DNA of 64,000 bases from CAVVUC01 sp963751395 (lineage in GTDB: Bacteria; Verrucomicrobiota; Verrucomicrobiia; Chthoniobacterales; Chthoniobacteraceae). The translations under genes were made by a program, and so were the position numbers. Where the stretch lies: the NCBI GenBank assembly GCA_963751395.1, contig CAVVUC010000004.1, positions 310,001 to 374,000 of the forward strand. The letters run 5' to 3'. This document shows, in pieces, positions 47,099-56,373 of this stretch. The notes below the pieces were generated by a model. The model did not search any database. It saw nothing but the letters and a program-made list of their open reading frames with translations, and was not told where the DNA came from. Numbering within the stretch: position 1 is the stretch's first letter; the number at the start of each line of letters is the position of its first letter.

Positions 47099-48526
47099 AC
47101 CGTTCGCGTCCTGCGTCCAGTCGATCTGGTTGTGGCTCTGCGGCTGCCTGGCCGTTGCGGCGGCCGAGGACCGAAAGGGCGCGCGGCAACGCCGGAGCCA
47201 ACAAACCCAAACAGGACTCCGCCTGCCTCGACGTGCCGGCGCATCCGTTCGACGTGGTGCTCGGCCGGCCCACGAGGGATTCCGTCACGGTCAGCGTGCT
47301 GTGTTATCAGGACACCGAAGGCTCCATCGCTTACGGGACGCAGCGGGGCAATTACCCGCAACAGACGCCCACGCGCCAATTCAAGAGGGCGAGCCGGCTG
47401 AAGTCATCCTCGGCTCGCTGCGACCCGACACGCAGTATTTCTATCAGCTCCGCCTGCACGGCACGAACGGCGCGGAAGGCACTTTCCACACCCAACGTCC
47501 GCCGGGCAGCACGTTCACCTTCACCATCACTGCCGACTCGCACCTGGACGACCGCGTCGAGCGCTGACCTGTATCAGCGCACGCTGGCCAACGCGCTCGC
47601 CGACGCGCCGGATTTCCACATTGATCTCGGCGACACGTTCATGACCGAGAAGCACGAGAGCCGCGAGAACGCCGCCCGGCAGTATCTCGCCCAGCGGTTC
47701 TACTTCGGCCAGCTCTGCCGGTCCGCGCCGCTTGTTCCTCGTGCTGGGCAATCACGACGGCGAAAGCCCGCGCGGCGGCGGCCGCGACCCGGCGGCCTGG
47801 CGGTCTGGTCGAACACGATGCGCAAGCGCTATTTCCCGAATCCCGTCCCCGACGGCTTCTTCACCGGCAACACGACCAGGCATCCCGAGGCGGGACTGTT
47901 GCAGGACTACTACGCCTGGGAATGGGGCGATGCGCTGTTCGTCGTGCTCGACCCGTTCTGGTTCACGCAGCAGCAGCGAGGGCGCAGCGACAACTGGAGC
48001 CGGACGCTCGGCGCGGAGCAGTATCAGTGGCTCAAGCGCACACTGGAAGCGAGCCAGGCGAAGTTCAAGTTCGTCTTCATCCACCACCTCGTCGGCGGGG
48101 TGGACGGCCAATGCCGCGGCGGCGCGGAGGCCGCGCCGCTTTACGAGTGGGGCGGCAGGAACGCCGATGGCACGGACGGCTTCAGGCAGAACCGCCCCGG
48201 CTGGGCCGATGCCGATTCACCAATTGCTCGTGCAGAACCAAGTCAACGTCGTCTTCCACGGCCACGATCATTTCTACGCCAAGCAGGATCTCGACGGCAT
48301 CGTCTATCAGGAAGTCCCGCAGCCGGGAAACGAGGATAGCCCCCGCGTGCCAAGGAACGCCGCCGATTACGGCTACAAGAGCGGCACGATTCTTGGCGGC
48401 TCGGGCTACTTGCGCCTCAGAGTTTCGCCGGACCAGGCGACCGTCGAATACGTCGAGGCCAGCTCGCCCGGCAGAAAACAATCTGCGGCAAGCGTGTCTC
48501 ACCAGTATTCGATTTCGCCCCGCTGA
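47095..48526 (+). CDS. Secreted metallophosphoesterase (purple acid phosphatase-like), with several apparent frameshifts
   Basis: Motifs of calcineurin-type phosphoesterases are present in order across frames: FTITADSHLDDRV, FHIDLGDTFM, FLVLGNHDGE, FKFVFIHHLVGG and VVFHGHDHFYAKQDLDG. An N-terminal FN3-like domain (FDVVLGRPTRDSVTVSVLCY, then ILGSLRPDTQYFYQLRLHG) resembles purple acid phosphatases. A signal-like SIWLWLCGCLAVAAA lies in a different frame from the ATG at 47095. About seven shifts, in both directions, are needed between 47105 and 48205. The strict retention of motifs suggests consensus errors rather than decay. Confidence 0.72.
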
Positions 48527-48548
48527 GAAGCGACAAGGAACAAAACCT

Positions 48549-50159
48549 ATGAACTCAAAAGCACACTACCTGCGGCACGTTGTGTCGTTCGCCGCCATTG
48601 TAATCACCGGCTGTCACGCGCTCCAAGCCTACGAACGCCTCCAAGGTCCGACCGAACTGCTGTTCTGCGACACCAACAAGGCGTTCCCCGGCTATACCTT
48701 CTTCGGCGTCGGCAACCGCACCTTCCTCCTCGACCTGCAAGGCCGCGTCGTCCACACGTGGCCCGTCGGCACCAATCCGCACCTGCTCGACAACGGCAAC
48801 ATCCTCGACGCCTCCAAGGACGACCCCAGCGGCTTCCAGGGCTTCACGGAGGTGGACTGGGACGGCAAGACCGTTTGGGAATACACCGAGAAGCGTGCGG
48901 ACTACGCGCCGCATCACGATTGGGTGCGCATCTTCAACAAGAAGCTCAACGCGCCCACCACGCTCTACATCGCCAACAGATCCATCTCTTACGACCAAGC
49001 CGTTGCTGCCGGGGCCGACCCGAAGAAAACTTCGACTGAAGGGGGCCAGATGGACGCGGTTGTCGAGGTGGACATGCAGGGCAACGTCGTCTGGGAATGG
49101 TGTTTCTTCGATCACATCGTGCAGGACATTGACGCATCGAAGCCCAACCACGTCGGCGTGGGCAAGACCGTCGCGGACCATCCCGGCCTAATTAACATCA
49201 ACATGCCAGGCCGGCCGCTCAAGCGCGACTGGCTCCACTGCAACTCGATGGACTACAACGCCGAGTCCGGCCACATCGTGATCAATTCCGTGCAGGGCGA
49301 GCTTTACGTGATTGACCACGACGGCACGTTCATCGTCGGCGACTCGAAGGCCAGCATCGTCAAGGCCGCCGGTCCGGCAGGCGATTTCCTCTATCGCTTC
49401 GGCGATCCGGCCCGCTATGCGCAAGGCGACCCGCCGCGCGTTTTGGAGAACTGGGACAATGCGACTTCCGGTCACAAGCAAATGGGTGGCGCGCACGATG
49501 TGCATTGGATTCGCCCGGGCCTGCCGGGCGCGGGGCACATCATGGTTTTCAACAACGGCCAGTATCTCTACCAGCGCACGCCGGGCTCTTCGATTTTGGA
49601 AATCAATTCGTTCCTCGACGCGAACGGGCGCGACACCGGCAAATACGTCAATCCGCCCGACGCCGGCTATCGCCGCGAGACTTACGACAAGGACACGCAC
49701 AACCAACCGCGCCAGATCTCGAAGCAAATCGTCTGGAGCTATCGCTCGGTGAACAGCCACGGCTTCTTCAGCCACATCGGGTCGAGCGGTCAGCGCCTGC
49801 CGAACGGCAACACCTTCATCTGCTCCGACACCGAGGGCCATTTCTTCGAGGTCACCTCCAAGGGCGAGTTGGCTTGGGAATACATCAACCCCGTCACACG
49901 CGACGGCCCGGTGAAGACACTCGGTGACGTGCTGCCGATGGTGAACTCCGCCTTCCGCGCCTATCGCTATCCCCTCGATCATCCGGCTTTCAAGGGCCGC
50001 GACCTGACACCGAACGGCACGATTACCGAGCGCGCTGAGAAGGGCATTGATGTCTATCGCAAGCGTCCCCAGGGAGACCGTCCGCAGGGCCAGGGCCGCC
50101 AACGTCGCGGCGACAATCCGGACAACCGTCCACCGCGCGATGACCAGCGCGGGAAATGA
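48549..50159 (+). CDS. Secreted arylsulfotransferase-like protein (second copy, intact)
   Basis: A 536-residue protein with a signal or lipoprotein-like N-terminus (FAAIVITGCHALQAYERLQG, with Cys near residue 21). A propeller related to the gene at 44006 follows: AFPGYTFFGVGNRTFLLDLQ, VHTWPVGTNPHLLDNGNILD, YAPHHDWVRIFNKKLNAPTT and GHIMVFNNGQYLYQRTPGSS. It ends NGTITERAEKGIDVYRKRP and an Arg/Gln/Asp/Pro-rich tail (GDRPQGQGRQRRGDNPDNR). It is uninterrupted, unlike the three genes before it, and closes the cluster. The HH-D motif is retained. Substrate unknown. Confidence 0.85.
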   Translation: MNSKAHYLRHVVSFAAIVITGCHALQAYERLQGPTELLFCDTNKAFPGYTFFGVGNRTFLLDLQGRVVHTWPVGTNPHLLDNGNILDASKDDPSGFQGFTEVDWDGKTVWEYTEKRADYAPHHDWVRIFNKKLNAPTTLYIANRSISYDQAVAAGADPKKTSTEGGQMDAVVEVDMQGNVVWEWCFFDHIVQDIDASKPNHVGVGKTVADHPGLININMPGRPLKRDWLHCNSMDYNAESGHIVINSVQGELYVIDHDGTFIVGDSKASIVKAAGPAGDFLYRFGDPARYAQGDPPRVLENWDNATSGHKQMGGAHDVHWIRPGLPGAGHIMVFNNGQYLYQRTPGSSILEINSFLDANGRDTGKYVNPPDAGYRRETYDKDTHNQPRQISKQIVWSYRSVNSHGFFSHIGSSGQRLPNGNTFICSDTEGHFFEVTSKGELAWEYINPVTRDGPVKTLGDVLPMVNSAFRAYRYPLDHPAFKGRDLTPNGTITERAEKGIDVYRKRPQGDRPQGQGRQRRGDNPDNRPPRDDQRGK

Positions 50160-50471
50160 TCACGCACATTCTAAGGCTTTCACAAATCGGGCTTTTGCTG
50201 GCGTCGGCAATGACGTGTTCCAGTCGGAGGGACGGGCTCCGCGAGTCCTTCACTTTGAGAACCAGGGATTCGTGTAACTCGTCCCTCCGGCTAAGGGCGC
50301 ATGCTTCGCGCTCATGTTTCCAGCGACATCATTGGCAGCCACACATGAAATGACAGTCAGGGGTTATCCGCCGTTCCGTCGCCATGATGGACTTCGATTA
50401 TCCACCGCCATAAACTGGAGTAGCAGTGGCGCTCAAAGCAACACCGCCGAATCACGCAACTGAGCACATTC
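50160..50471 (+). repeat. Intergenic stretch with a GGAGGGACGAGTTC palindromic repeat
   Basis: Positions 50192-50290 hold CTTTTGCTGGCGTCGGCAAT, TCGGAGGGACGGGCTCCGCG and GGATTCGTGTAACTCGTCCC. The last two are partly complementary and can fold into a hairpin. About 78 percent similar to 57856-57953. The rest of the 312 bases holds no supported gene. Confidence 0.75.
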
Positions 50472-51392
50472 ATGAAGCGAATCCTCCCAACCCTCGCCGC
50501 CCTGATGCTGGCTCCGCTGAGTGCTCTGCAAGCCGATGCTCCCGATGGGAACGCGACGATCCGTGCCGCCGCGTGGTCTTCCGAAATTGTCATCACGATG
50601 ACCGCCCGGCTGGCAGGCGCCATTCATTCGCTGACATGGAACGGGCGCGAGTTCATTGATTCGTTTGACCACGGGCGGCAGCTCCAATCGGCATCGAACC
50701 TTGACTGCGGCACGCCAATCACTGGCGAGACTTTCAATCCGACGGAAGCAGGTTCCCGGCGCGATGGGGCCGGCGACAAATCTTCCAGCCGCCTGCTGCA
50801 CTGGCGCGTTGGATCGAATTCGATCCAGACCCTGAACCAGATGGCGTTCTGGCTCGCGCCCGGCGAGAAGTCCGGGACGAACCCCGCCAAGAACACGACC
50901 GTCCTTTCGGACCATCTCCTCACCAAGCGGGTGAGCATCGGCTACAAGAACCTGCCTCACGTCATCGCCTACAACGTGACGTTCAGCCTGCCGATCGAGG
51001 AGCGGCACACGCACGCCGTCTTCGAGGCGCTCACCGGCTACATGCCGGCGGCGTTCGAGGAGTTCTGCCAGTTCAATCCGCAAACGGGCGAACTGAAGCC
51101 GCTGTCCGACGGTCCCGGCGAAGGGCCGCTGCCGGTCGTCCTCAGCGTCCCGGGCGGCACACACGCAATGGGCATCTACGCGCCGCCGCAGCCCGCGCCA
51201 AACACCACCGGCCCGACCTATGGGCGCTTCCGGTTTCGCGCGGAAAAAGTCGTGAAATGGAATTGCGTTTTCCGCCTGACGGATAAGAACGGCATCGCGC
51301 CGGGAGAGTATCCGTTTCGTATGTTCGTCATCGTTGGCGACCTGAACACCGTGCGCGATTCCATGCGGGCACTTTGCAAAATGAGAAACTGA
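50472..51392 (+). CDS. Secreted protein of unknown function
   Basis: A 306-residue protein with a signal peptide (MKRILPTLAALMLAPLSALQ). The rest is beta-rich: WSSEIVITMTARLAGAIHSL, TWNGREFIDSFDHGRQLQSA, LPHVIAYNVTFSLPIEERHT, and a short C-terminal helix. The pattern, an aromatic-framed beta sandwich starting with a self-reference to the edge of a sugar-like pocket, is reminiscent of galactose-mutarotase-type folds, but no family is recognised. It stands after the sulfate-ester cluster, separated by a repeat. Confidence 0.6.
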   Translation: MKRILPTLAALMLAPLSALQADAPDGNATIRAAAWSSEIVITMTARLAGAIHSLTWNGREFIDSFDHGRQLQSASNLDCGTPITGETFNPTEAGSRRDGAGDKSSSRLLHWRVGSNSIQTLNQMAFWLAPGEKSGTNPAKNTTVLSDHLLTKRVSIGYKNLPHVIAYNVTFSLPIEERHTHAVFEALTGYMPAAFEEFCQFNPQTGELKPLSDGPGEGPLPVVLSVPGGTHAMGIYAPPQPAPNTTGPTYGRFRFRAEKVVKWNCVFRLTDKNGIAPGEYPFRMFVIVGDLNTVRDSMRALCKMRN

Positions 51393-51400
51393 CAGGAGCC

Positions 51401-51517
51401 ATGAACGCGAAACTCCCGATTCCGGCCACCGTGGAATCAACCAACAGTTCCGCGACTGGCGAGCAACGATTCGCTTTTCATGGAGAAACCTTTTCGTCCA
51501 AAAGGTTCCGGGCGTGA
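51401..51517 (+). CDS. Short hypothetical ORF (38 residues), possible remnant
   Basis: An ATG nine bases after the previous stop, with AGGAG directly before it, opens MNAKLPIPATVESTNSSATG and ends EQRFAFHGETFSSKRFRA. No family. It could be a small protein or the start of a lost gene. Confidence 0.3.
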   Translation: MNAKLPIPATVESTNSSATGEQRFAFHGETFSSKRFRA

Positions 51518-51560
51518 CGGTAGTTGCTTTTTTCCAGCGCGTGCCCGCCTCATTACGTGA

Positions 51561-53787
51561 CTACATCTTCGGCCAGTCCGCCGGCATCCAGGCTGGCAGA
51601 TCCTTGATCGAGTCGCGAGCGGCGGTGCTCGTCGGCACGCCCCACGCCTCGAAGAACGGGCCCAGATTTTTCCCCGCGACCCGCGAGAAACGCACCATCC
51701 ACTGGTCGCGCTTTTCGTCGTCGTTCTTCGGGCGCTGCTCCTTCGGCAGGTCGCGATATTCGGCGAACACTTTTTTGAAAGTCTCCCAGCCGAAACCGGC
51801 GCGGAGCTGATTGATACATGATGAGCGCGAGGAACGGATCGCTTTTCCAGCGCGTGAATTTGTCGCTCATCCCGGGCAGGTCGCGCAGCTTTTTGTCCAC
51901 AGCCTCGGGCCGCATGGCTTCGTGGCCCTGGCCCGGCGGTTTTCCGCAAAGTGTTTCCATGCAGTAGAGGGAAAACAGATTGCAGGTGACTTCGCCGGTT
52001 CCCTCGAAGGTCCAGTCTCCCTGCTGGTGGTTGTGGCCGAGTTCGTGGAAATGGCCCCAGCTTCCCTGCTTCATCGCGTCGAGCGAAAGCGAATGCTCCA
52101 CGGTCTTGTCGAGATGCGACATGATCGGATAGCCGCTGTGAAGATAGCCGCCGCCGATCTGGATATCGCAGACGATGCGCTCAGGCCGTTTCCGATCGCG
52201 CGGGATGGTGGCGAGATCGGCCTCGGCATCAAGCACCGCGTCCCAGAATTTCATCAGCGCCTCGGCATCGTCGAGCTGCCGGATTTTTTCCGACGGAACG
52301 CTGAGGATGATCTTTTTCGTCTCGAGTTCGGCCCAGGGCGCGGGGGCGTTGCGCAGCCGCGTTCTCCACTCGATGAGCGAGGTTTCGCCAAGGACGAAGC
52401 GGGGCGATTCCACTGCACCGGCGATGGTCACGACAAATTTTCCCGGCGCGATTTTCTCCGGCACCTCGATGTAGATCAGCCCGCCGAAGGGATTCGCCGC
52501 TGTGGTGGTTGGCGTCTTGATCGGCTCGCGGCGCGAGATTTCCGGGGCGCGCCGCCATGATTCAAGATTCCACAGGCCGTCCGTGTGACAGCCAATGCGG
52601 ATGGCAAGGCCTTTGTCCACAAGCTCGGGGGCCACTTGCACGCGGATGAGTTCGCCCGGCGCGGCGTAAAGCCCGGTGCTGTGCCAGGCGGGAACGCTCG
52701 TGTCGATGGCGACCTCCCGCTTCGGAATGCGCGGCGCGTCCTTGGGCACGGCTCCGGGGAAACCGTCGGCGGCAGGATGCGGGCGGACTTGCTCCGGCTT
52801 CGTGTGTTTGAGGAGTTCGAGTTGCTGCGTGACGACGAGCCGTGCGAGCGCGTTGTCGGCGGAGAGCGGTTTGTCGGGGCGGGGAAAATCGCTCAGGTTC
52901 GCGGCGGTGTTGAGCGCGGCGAGGCGCGGGAGGAAAATCTTGTCGTCGGGCGGCAGCGAGCGGATGGCGTCGGCAATGGTCGCGCTGGTCTGGATGAGTT
53001 GAGCGGGCGTGAGCTTGCTCCCACCGCCGGGCTGAGCAATCACAGCATCGAGTGCCGCGCTTGCGCCGAGCAAAGCGAGATCGCCGCCGACGGTGTAGCC
53101 GCTCTTCGCGGTCTTGTCAGGCGTGCCCGCGGTGAAGACGAGGCCGGCGGGTTCGAGCACTTTGTTGCCCGCAAATTCCGTCGCGAGCTGGAGCCTCTCC
53201 TTGCTGCCGAGCCAGCCCCAGCCGGTCGCGGCTGTGATGAGACCGCCGCCGTCGCGCACGAATTTTGTGAGCGGCTCGATGTCCTCCGGCGCGAGCTTGT
53301 GAGCGTCCACGCAAACGGCGCCGAAGCGAGCGAGACGCCGGCTCCAGTCCTTCTCGTTGACGGCCTCCGCGTCGAGCCCGGTGGATTTGAGATGCGCGGC
53401 GAGTCCCGGGTTCTTGATCACGGCGATCTTCGGTTTCGCCTTTTCGCCGCTGGCCCAGCGCGCTGCATTGACGAGGAAATTACCGCTGCCGGTGTTTCCA
53501 AAATCGCCGAGGTAACCATTGTGACCAAAGGCGACGATGCGCCCCTTTTCCCAACGCGCCGCCGCAACGACCGGCAGCATCGCCTTCTTCCCTTCCCGTC
53601 CAGCGACGACGGCGAATGCCTGCGAACCGAAAGCGCAGACGCCACCCGGCACGCCCGGGCCGCCGATTTCGCCGACACCCTTCAACAGCGCAGCGCGATC
53701 CGCACTCGGATCAAAGGTTGGCGCGGGTGCGGCCATGAGAGATGCGGCGAGGATCGGGGCGAGGGCGAGGGAAAAAAGGAATTTCAT
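51561..53787 (-). CDS. Secreted M60-like metallopeptidase with one frameshift near the C-terminus
   Basis: About 742 residues. A signal peptide (MKFLFSLALAPILAASLMAA) precedes a flavodoxin/GATase-like region (VVAGREGKKAMLPVVAAARW, RIVAFGHNGYLGDFGNTGSG, about 50-250). The central part (APGELIRVQVAPELVDKGLA) and the peptidase part follow; the zinc site is HFHELGHNHQQGDWTFEGTGE. Near 51815 one base appears inserted, after which the frame continues as LRAGFGWETFKKVFAEYRDL and ends WMPADWPKM at 51561. M60-like enzymes cleave mucin-type glycoproteins. The start at 53787 is preferred because of its signal peptide. Confidence 0.85.
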
Positions 53788-53961
53788 CGGTCTTGATACA
53801 ACACTCAGCGCTGCATTCGGTTTCTTCAATCGCGCCGTCGATCGCCTGCGTCAGTTGTGAAATCGGTTGCCTGTGAGCGGCGATGTAATTACCATAACCG
53901 TCATGCCAAAACAATACCCTGGTCCCAAATCAAACTTCTCCAGCCAACGGTGACCTATTCA

Positions 53962-54630
53962 ATGAAACAACTCTTCATTCGGAGGAGCCTGACGGCCTTT
54001 GCGATTCTGGCCGTTGCCTCGCTCTCACAAACCACTTCGCAAGCCTTTATCTGGAACGAAATCGGCGACGCCGGTGGCATCGCATCCGCCGCGCAGGCGG
54101 TCAGCGGCACGGGGCAACTGACCTCCATCAACGGCTCCTTTTTGACCGGCAACGACTTCGATGTTTACCGCTTCTCCATCACGAACCCGGCGCTTTTCTC
54201 CGCCACGACATCCAGCATTTCCGATACGTTCATCTCTCTGTTCAGGCTGTCGGGCGTGGGCATAGCCTTCAACGACGACATCGGTGGAGGCAACTTCAAC
54301 TCCCGGCTGCCGGCGGGCAATGCGCTGTATGCGAGCTTGATCCCCGGTGACTACCTGCTCGGGATCAGTGAGTATAACAACATGGCCGCCACCGACGGAC
54401 TGGTGCCGATTTTCGATGATCCGCAGCCTTTCACCGGAATCACCGGCCCTGTTGGCTCCGGAATTTTTGCCGCGCAGACAGGCTACGGACCGGTCAGCAC
54501 GACACGGGTCGCTTACTCGATCGCGCTCAGCGGTGCTGCTGGTGGAATCCCCGAACCGGGAACATGGGCCACGGGCGCGGGATTGCTCGCAGCGGTTTCC
54601 GCGCGGCTCCTGTGCCGCCGTCGCGTCTGA
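53962..54630 (+). CDS. PEP-CTERM sorted secreted protein
   Basis: A 222-residue protein with a signal peptide (SLTAFAILAVASLSQTTSQA), a body rich in Ser/Gly/Asn (DFDVYRFSITNPALFSATTS and NDDIGGGNFNSRLPAGNALY, typical of such domains) and a C-terminal IPEPGTWATGAGLLAAV helix followed by RLLCRRRV. This is the PEP motif, a hydrophobic helix and a basic end that exosortase recognises in Gram-negative bacteria. No exosortase gene is in the window. Function unknown. Confidence 0.85.
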   Translation: MKQLFIRRSLTAFAILAVASLSQTTSQAFIWNEIGDAGGIASAAQAVSGTGQLTSINGSFLTGNDFDVYRFSITNPALFSATTSSISDTFISLFRLSGVGIAFNDDIGGGNFNSRLPAGNALYASLIPGDYLLGISEYNNMAATDGLVPIFDDPQPFTGITGPVGSGIFAAQTGYGPVSTTRVAYSIALSGAAGGIPEPGTWATGAGLLAAVSARLLCRRRV

Positions 54631-54683
54631 ACTTCCCCCACGCTCCACTTTACGAGGAGCGCGCGTTCTTGCACCATGCCGCG

Positions 54684-55652
54684 ATGAAACCGGCCGTTTT
54701 TTTCATCGTCGGCCCCACTGCTGTCGGCAAATCGGAGATCGCCGCTGAGGTCGCCTCACGATGCGGCGGCGAAGTCGTTGGCGCGGATGCTTTTCAGATT
54801 TACGAGGGAATGCCGACCCTCACCGCGAAACCGGGTCGCGATGTTTTGATGAAAGCGCCGCACCATTTGGTCGGTGTCGTTCCCCTCGCCCGGAGTTTCG
54901 ACGTGGCGCAGTATCTTGAAACCGCAGCGCGATGCATCGAAGAGATCGCTTCGCGCGGCAGATTGCCGATTGTGTGCGGCGGCACCGGCCTTTATGTGCG
55001 GGCGCTCACTCGCGGGATTTCCGATCTGCCGGCGGCGGACGCGGAGATTCGCACGCGGCTCGAAGCGATGGATCTTGAGGAATTGCAGCGCCGCTATTTC
55101 GAACTCGATCCGGCTGGAGCCGGGCGAATCGACTCGAAAAACAAACGGCGTCTCATCCGCGCCCTCGAAGTGTGTGAACTCACCGGCAAACCGTTTTCCT
55201 CCTTCAGGGACAAATGGGATCAACCGCAGGAATCAGCATCGGGAGTCGTTCTGACCCGCGACCGCGACGACCTCCGCGACCGCATCGACCGACGCGTGGA
55301 GGAGATGTTCCGCAGCGGCTTGGCGAAAGAGGTGCAGGCCCTTGCTGAGGTTGGCCCGACCGCAAGCCAGGCGATCGGGTTGGGCGAAGTGCGCGCCTTG
55401 CTGGCGGGCAAAATCAGCGAGACGGAGTGTGTCGCGCAAATCCAGCAGGCGACACGCCGTTACGCCAAGCGCCAGTTGACGTGGTTCCGACGGGAATCCG
55501 CATTCGAGACACTGAACCTGAGCACCTTTGCGGACTCCAAAGCCGTCGTGAGGCTGCTTGTTGAAAAAGCGGAAGCTCATTTCCACGCGAACTCGTGGGT
55601 GCCTGTCTCGCACGAGCCGGATTTTTCAAAAGCTCGAAAAAAGGATTCGTGA
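54684..55652 (+). CDS. miaA: tRNA dimethylallyltransferase
   Basis: A 322-residue enzyme that adds the dimethylallyl group to A37 of tRNAs reading U-starting codons. P-loop GPTAVGKSEIAAEVA at 10-24, ADAFQIYEGMPTLTAKP (32-48) and the FDVAQYLETAARCI, LPIVCGGTGLYVRALTRGIS and RYAKRQLTWFRRES blocks identify it. The start at 54684 is chosen because the upstream frame is not conserved. The active-site Asp at the start of the second block is present. Confidence 0.95.
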   Translation: MKPAVFFIVGPTAVGKSEIAAEVASRCGGEVVGADAFQIYEGMPTLTAKPGRDVLMKAPHHLVGVVPLARSFDVAQYLETAARCIEEIASRGRLPIVCGGTGLYVRALTRGISDLPAADAEIRTRLEAMDLEELQRRYFELDPAGAGRIDSKNKRRLIRALEVCELTGKPFSSFRDKWDQPQESASGVVLTRDRDDLRDRIDRRVEEMFRSGLAKEVQALAEVGPTASQAIGLGEVRALLAGKISETECVAQIQQATRRYAKRQLTWFRRESAFETLNLSTFADSKAVVRLLVEKAEAHFHANSWVPVSHEPDFSKARKKDS

Positions 55653-55703
55653 TTTCCGGCCTCGTCCTGTAGCTTTTCGCAAGTTCACCTCCATTTTAAA
55701 CCC

Positions 55704-56345
55704 ATGAAAAAATCCGCATTCACACTCATTGAACTCCTCGTCGTCATCGCCATCATTGCGGTTCTCGCCGGTATCGCGCTGCCTGTGTTCTCCAGTGCGC
55801 AGGAAAAATCCAAAGTCATCAAGGACGGTAACAATCTCCATCAGATCGGCATCGCTTTGGTCGCCTACACCAATGACAACGGGGACTCCCTTTTCTTAAC
55901 CGGGACAAGCTGGTCGAAGGCGATGAACCCAAAATACATCCAGGATTGGAAGGCATTTCAGTCGCCCTTTGACAAACGCACATCCGATCAGACAGGCATC
56001 AGTTCACCGTTGAGCTATGACTTCAACAAGAACCTGCTCGACAAAAGCATGAGCGACGTCGCCGCTCCATCGCTCTGCATTGTGATCGCGCCTTATATCA
56101 CCAACCAGCCGGTTTCGAACGCCAACGCATTTTCCCTCACGGCCAGTTCTGCGACGGCATCGCTTGATGCCAACAGCAACGGCTCCGGCTCAAGCGGCGG
56201 CACACACAACAACGGCAAACGCATCAACGCTCTTTTTGCGGATGCCCACGTCGCCGACATGGTAATGATCGATTTCCATTCACAGCCTCCGCTGGCGAAT
56301 CCCGACACCACCAGTTCCGTCAGGGATCTCCGCTGGAACAAATAG
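55704..56345 (+). CDS. Type II secretion/type IV pilin-like pseudopilin
   Basis: A 213-residue protein with a classical prepilin leader and helix: MKKSAFTLIELLVVIAIIAV (cleavage before Phe6, Glu10 present). The rest (NNLHQIGIALVAYTNDNGDS, then NNGKRINALFADAHVADMV) is the DUF1559/GspG-like globular part abundant in Verrucomicrobiota and Planctomycetota. It would be processed by prepilin peptidase. Its secretion partner is not in the window. Confidence 0.85.
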   Translation: MKKSAFTLIELLVVIAIIAVLAGIALPVFSSAQEKSKVIKDGNNLHQIGIALVAYTNDNGDSLFLTGTSWSKAMNPKYIQDWKAFQSPFDKRTSDQTGISSPLSYDFNKNLLDKSMSDVAAPSLCIVIAPYITNQPVSNANAFSLTASSATASLDANSNGSGSSGGTHNNGKRINALFADAHVADMVMIDFHSQPPLANPDTTSSVRDLRWNK

Positions 56346-56373
56346 AGGACCGCAGCCGCCGGCGTCGCATTCC

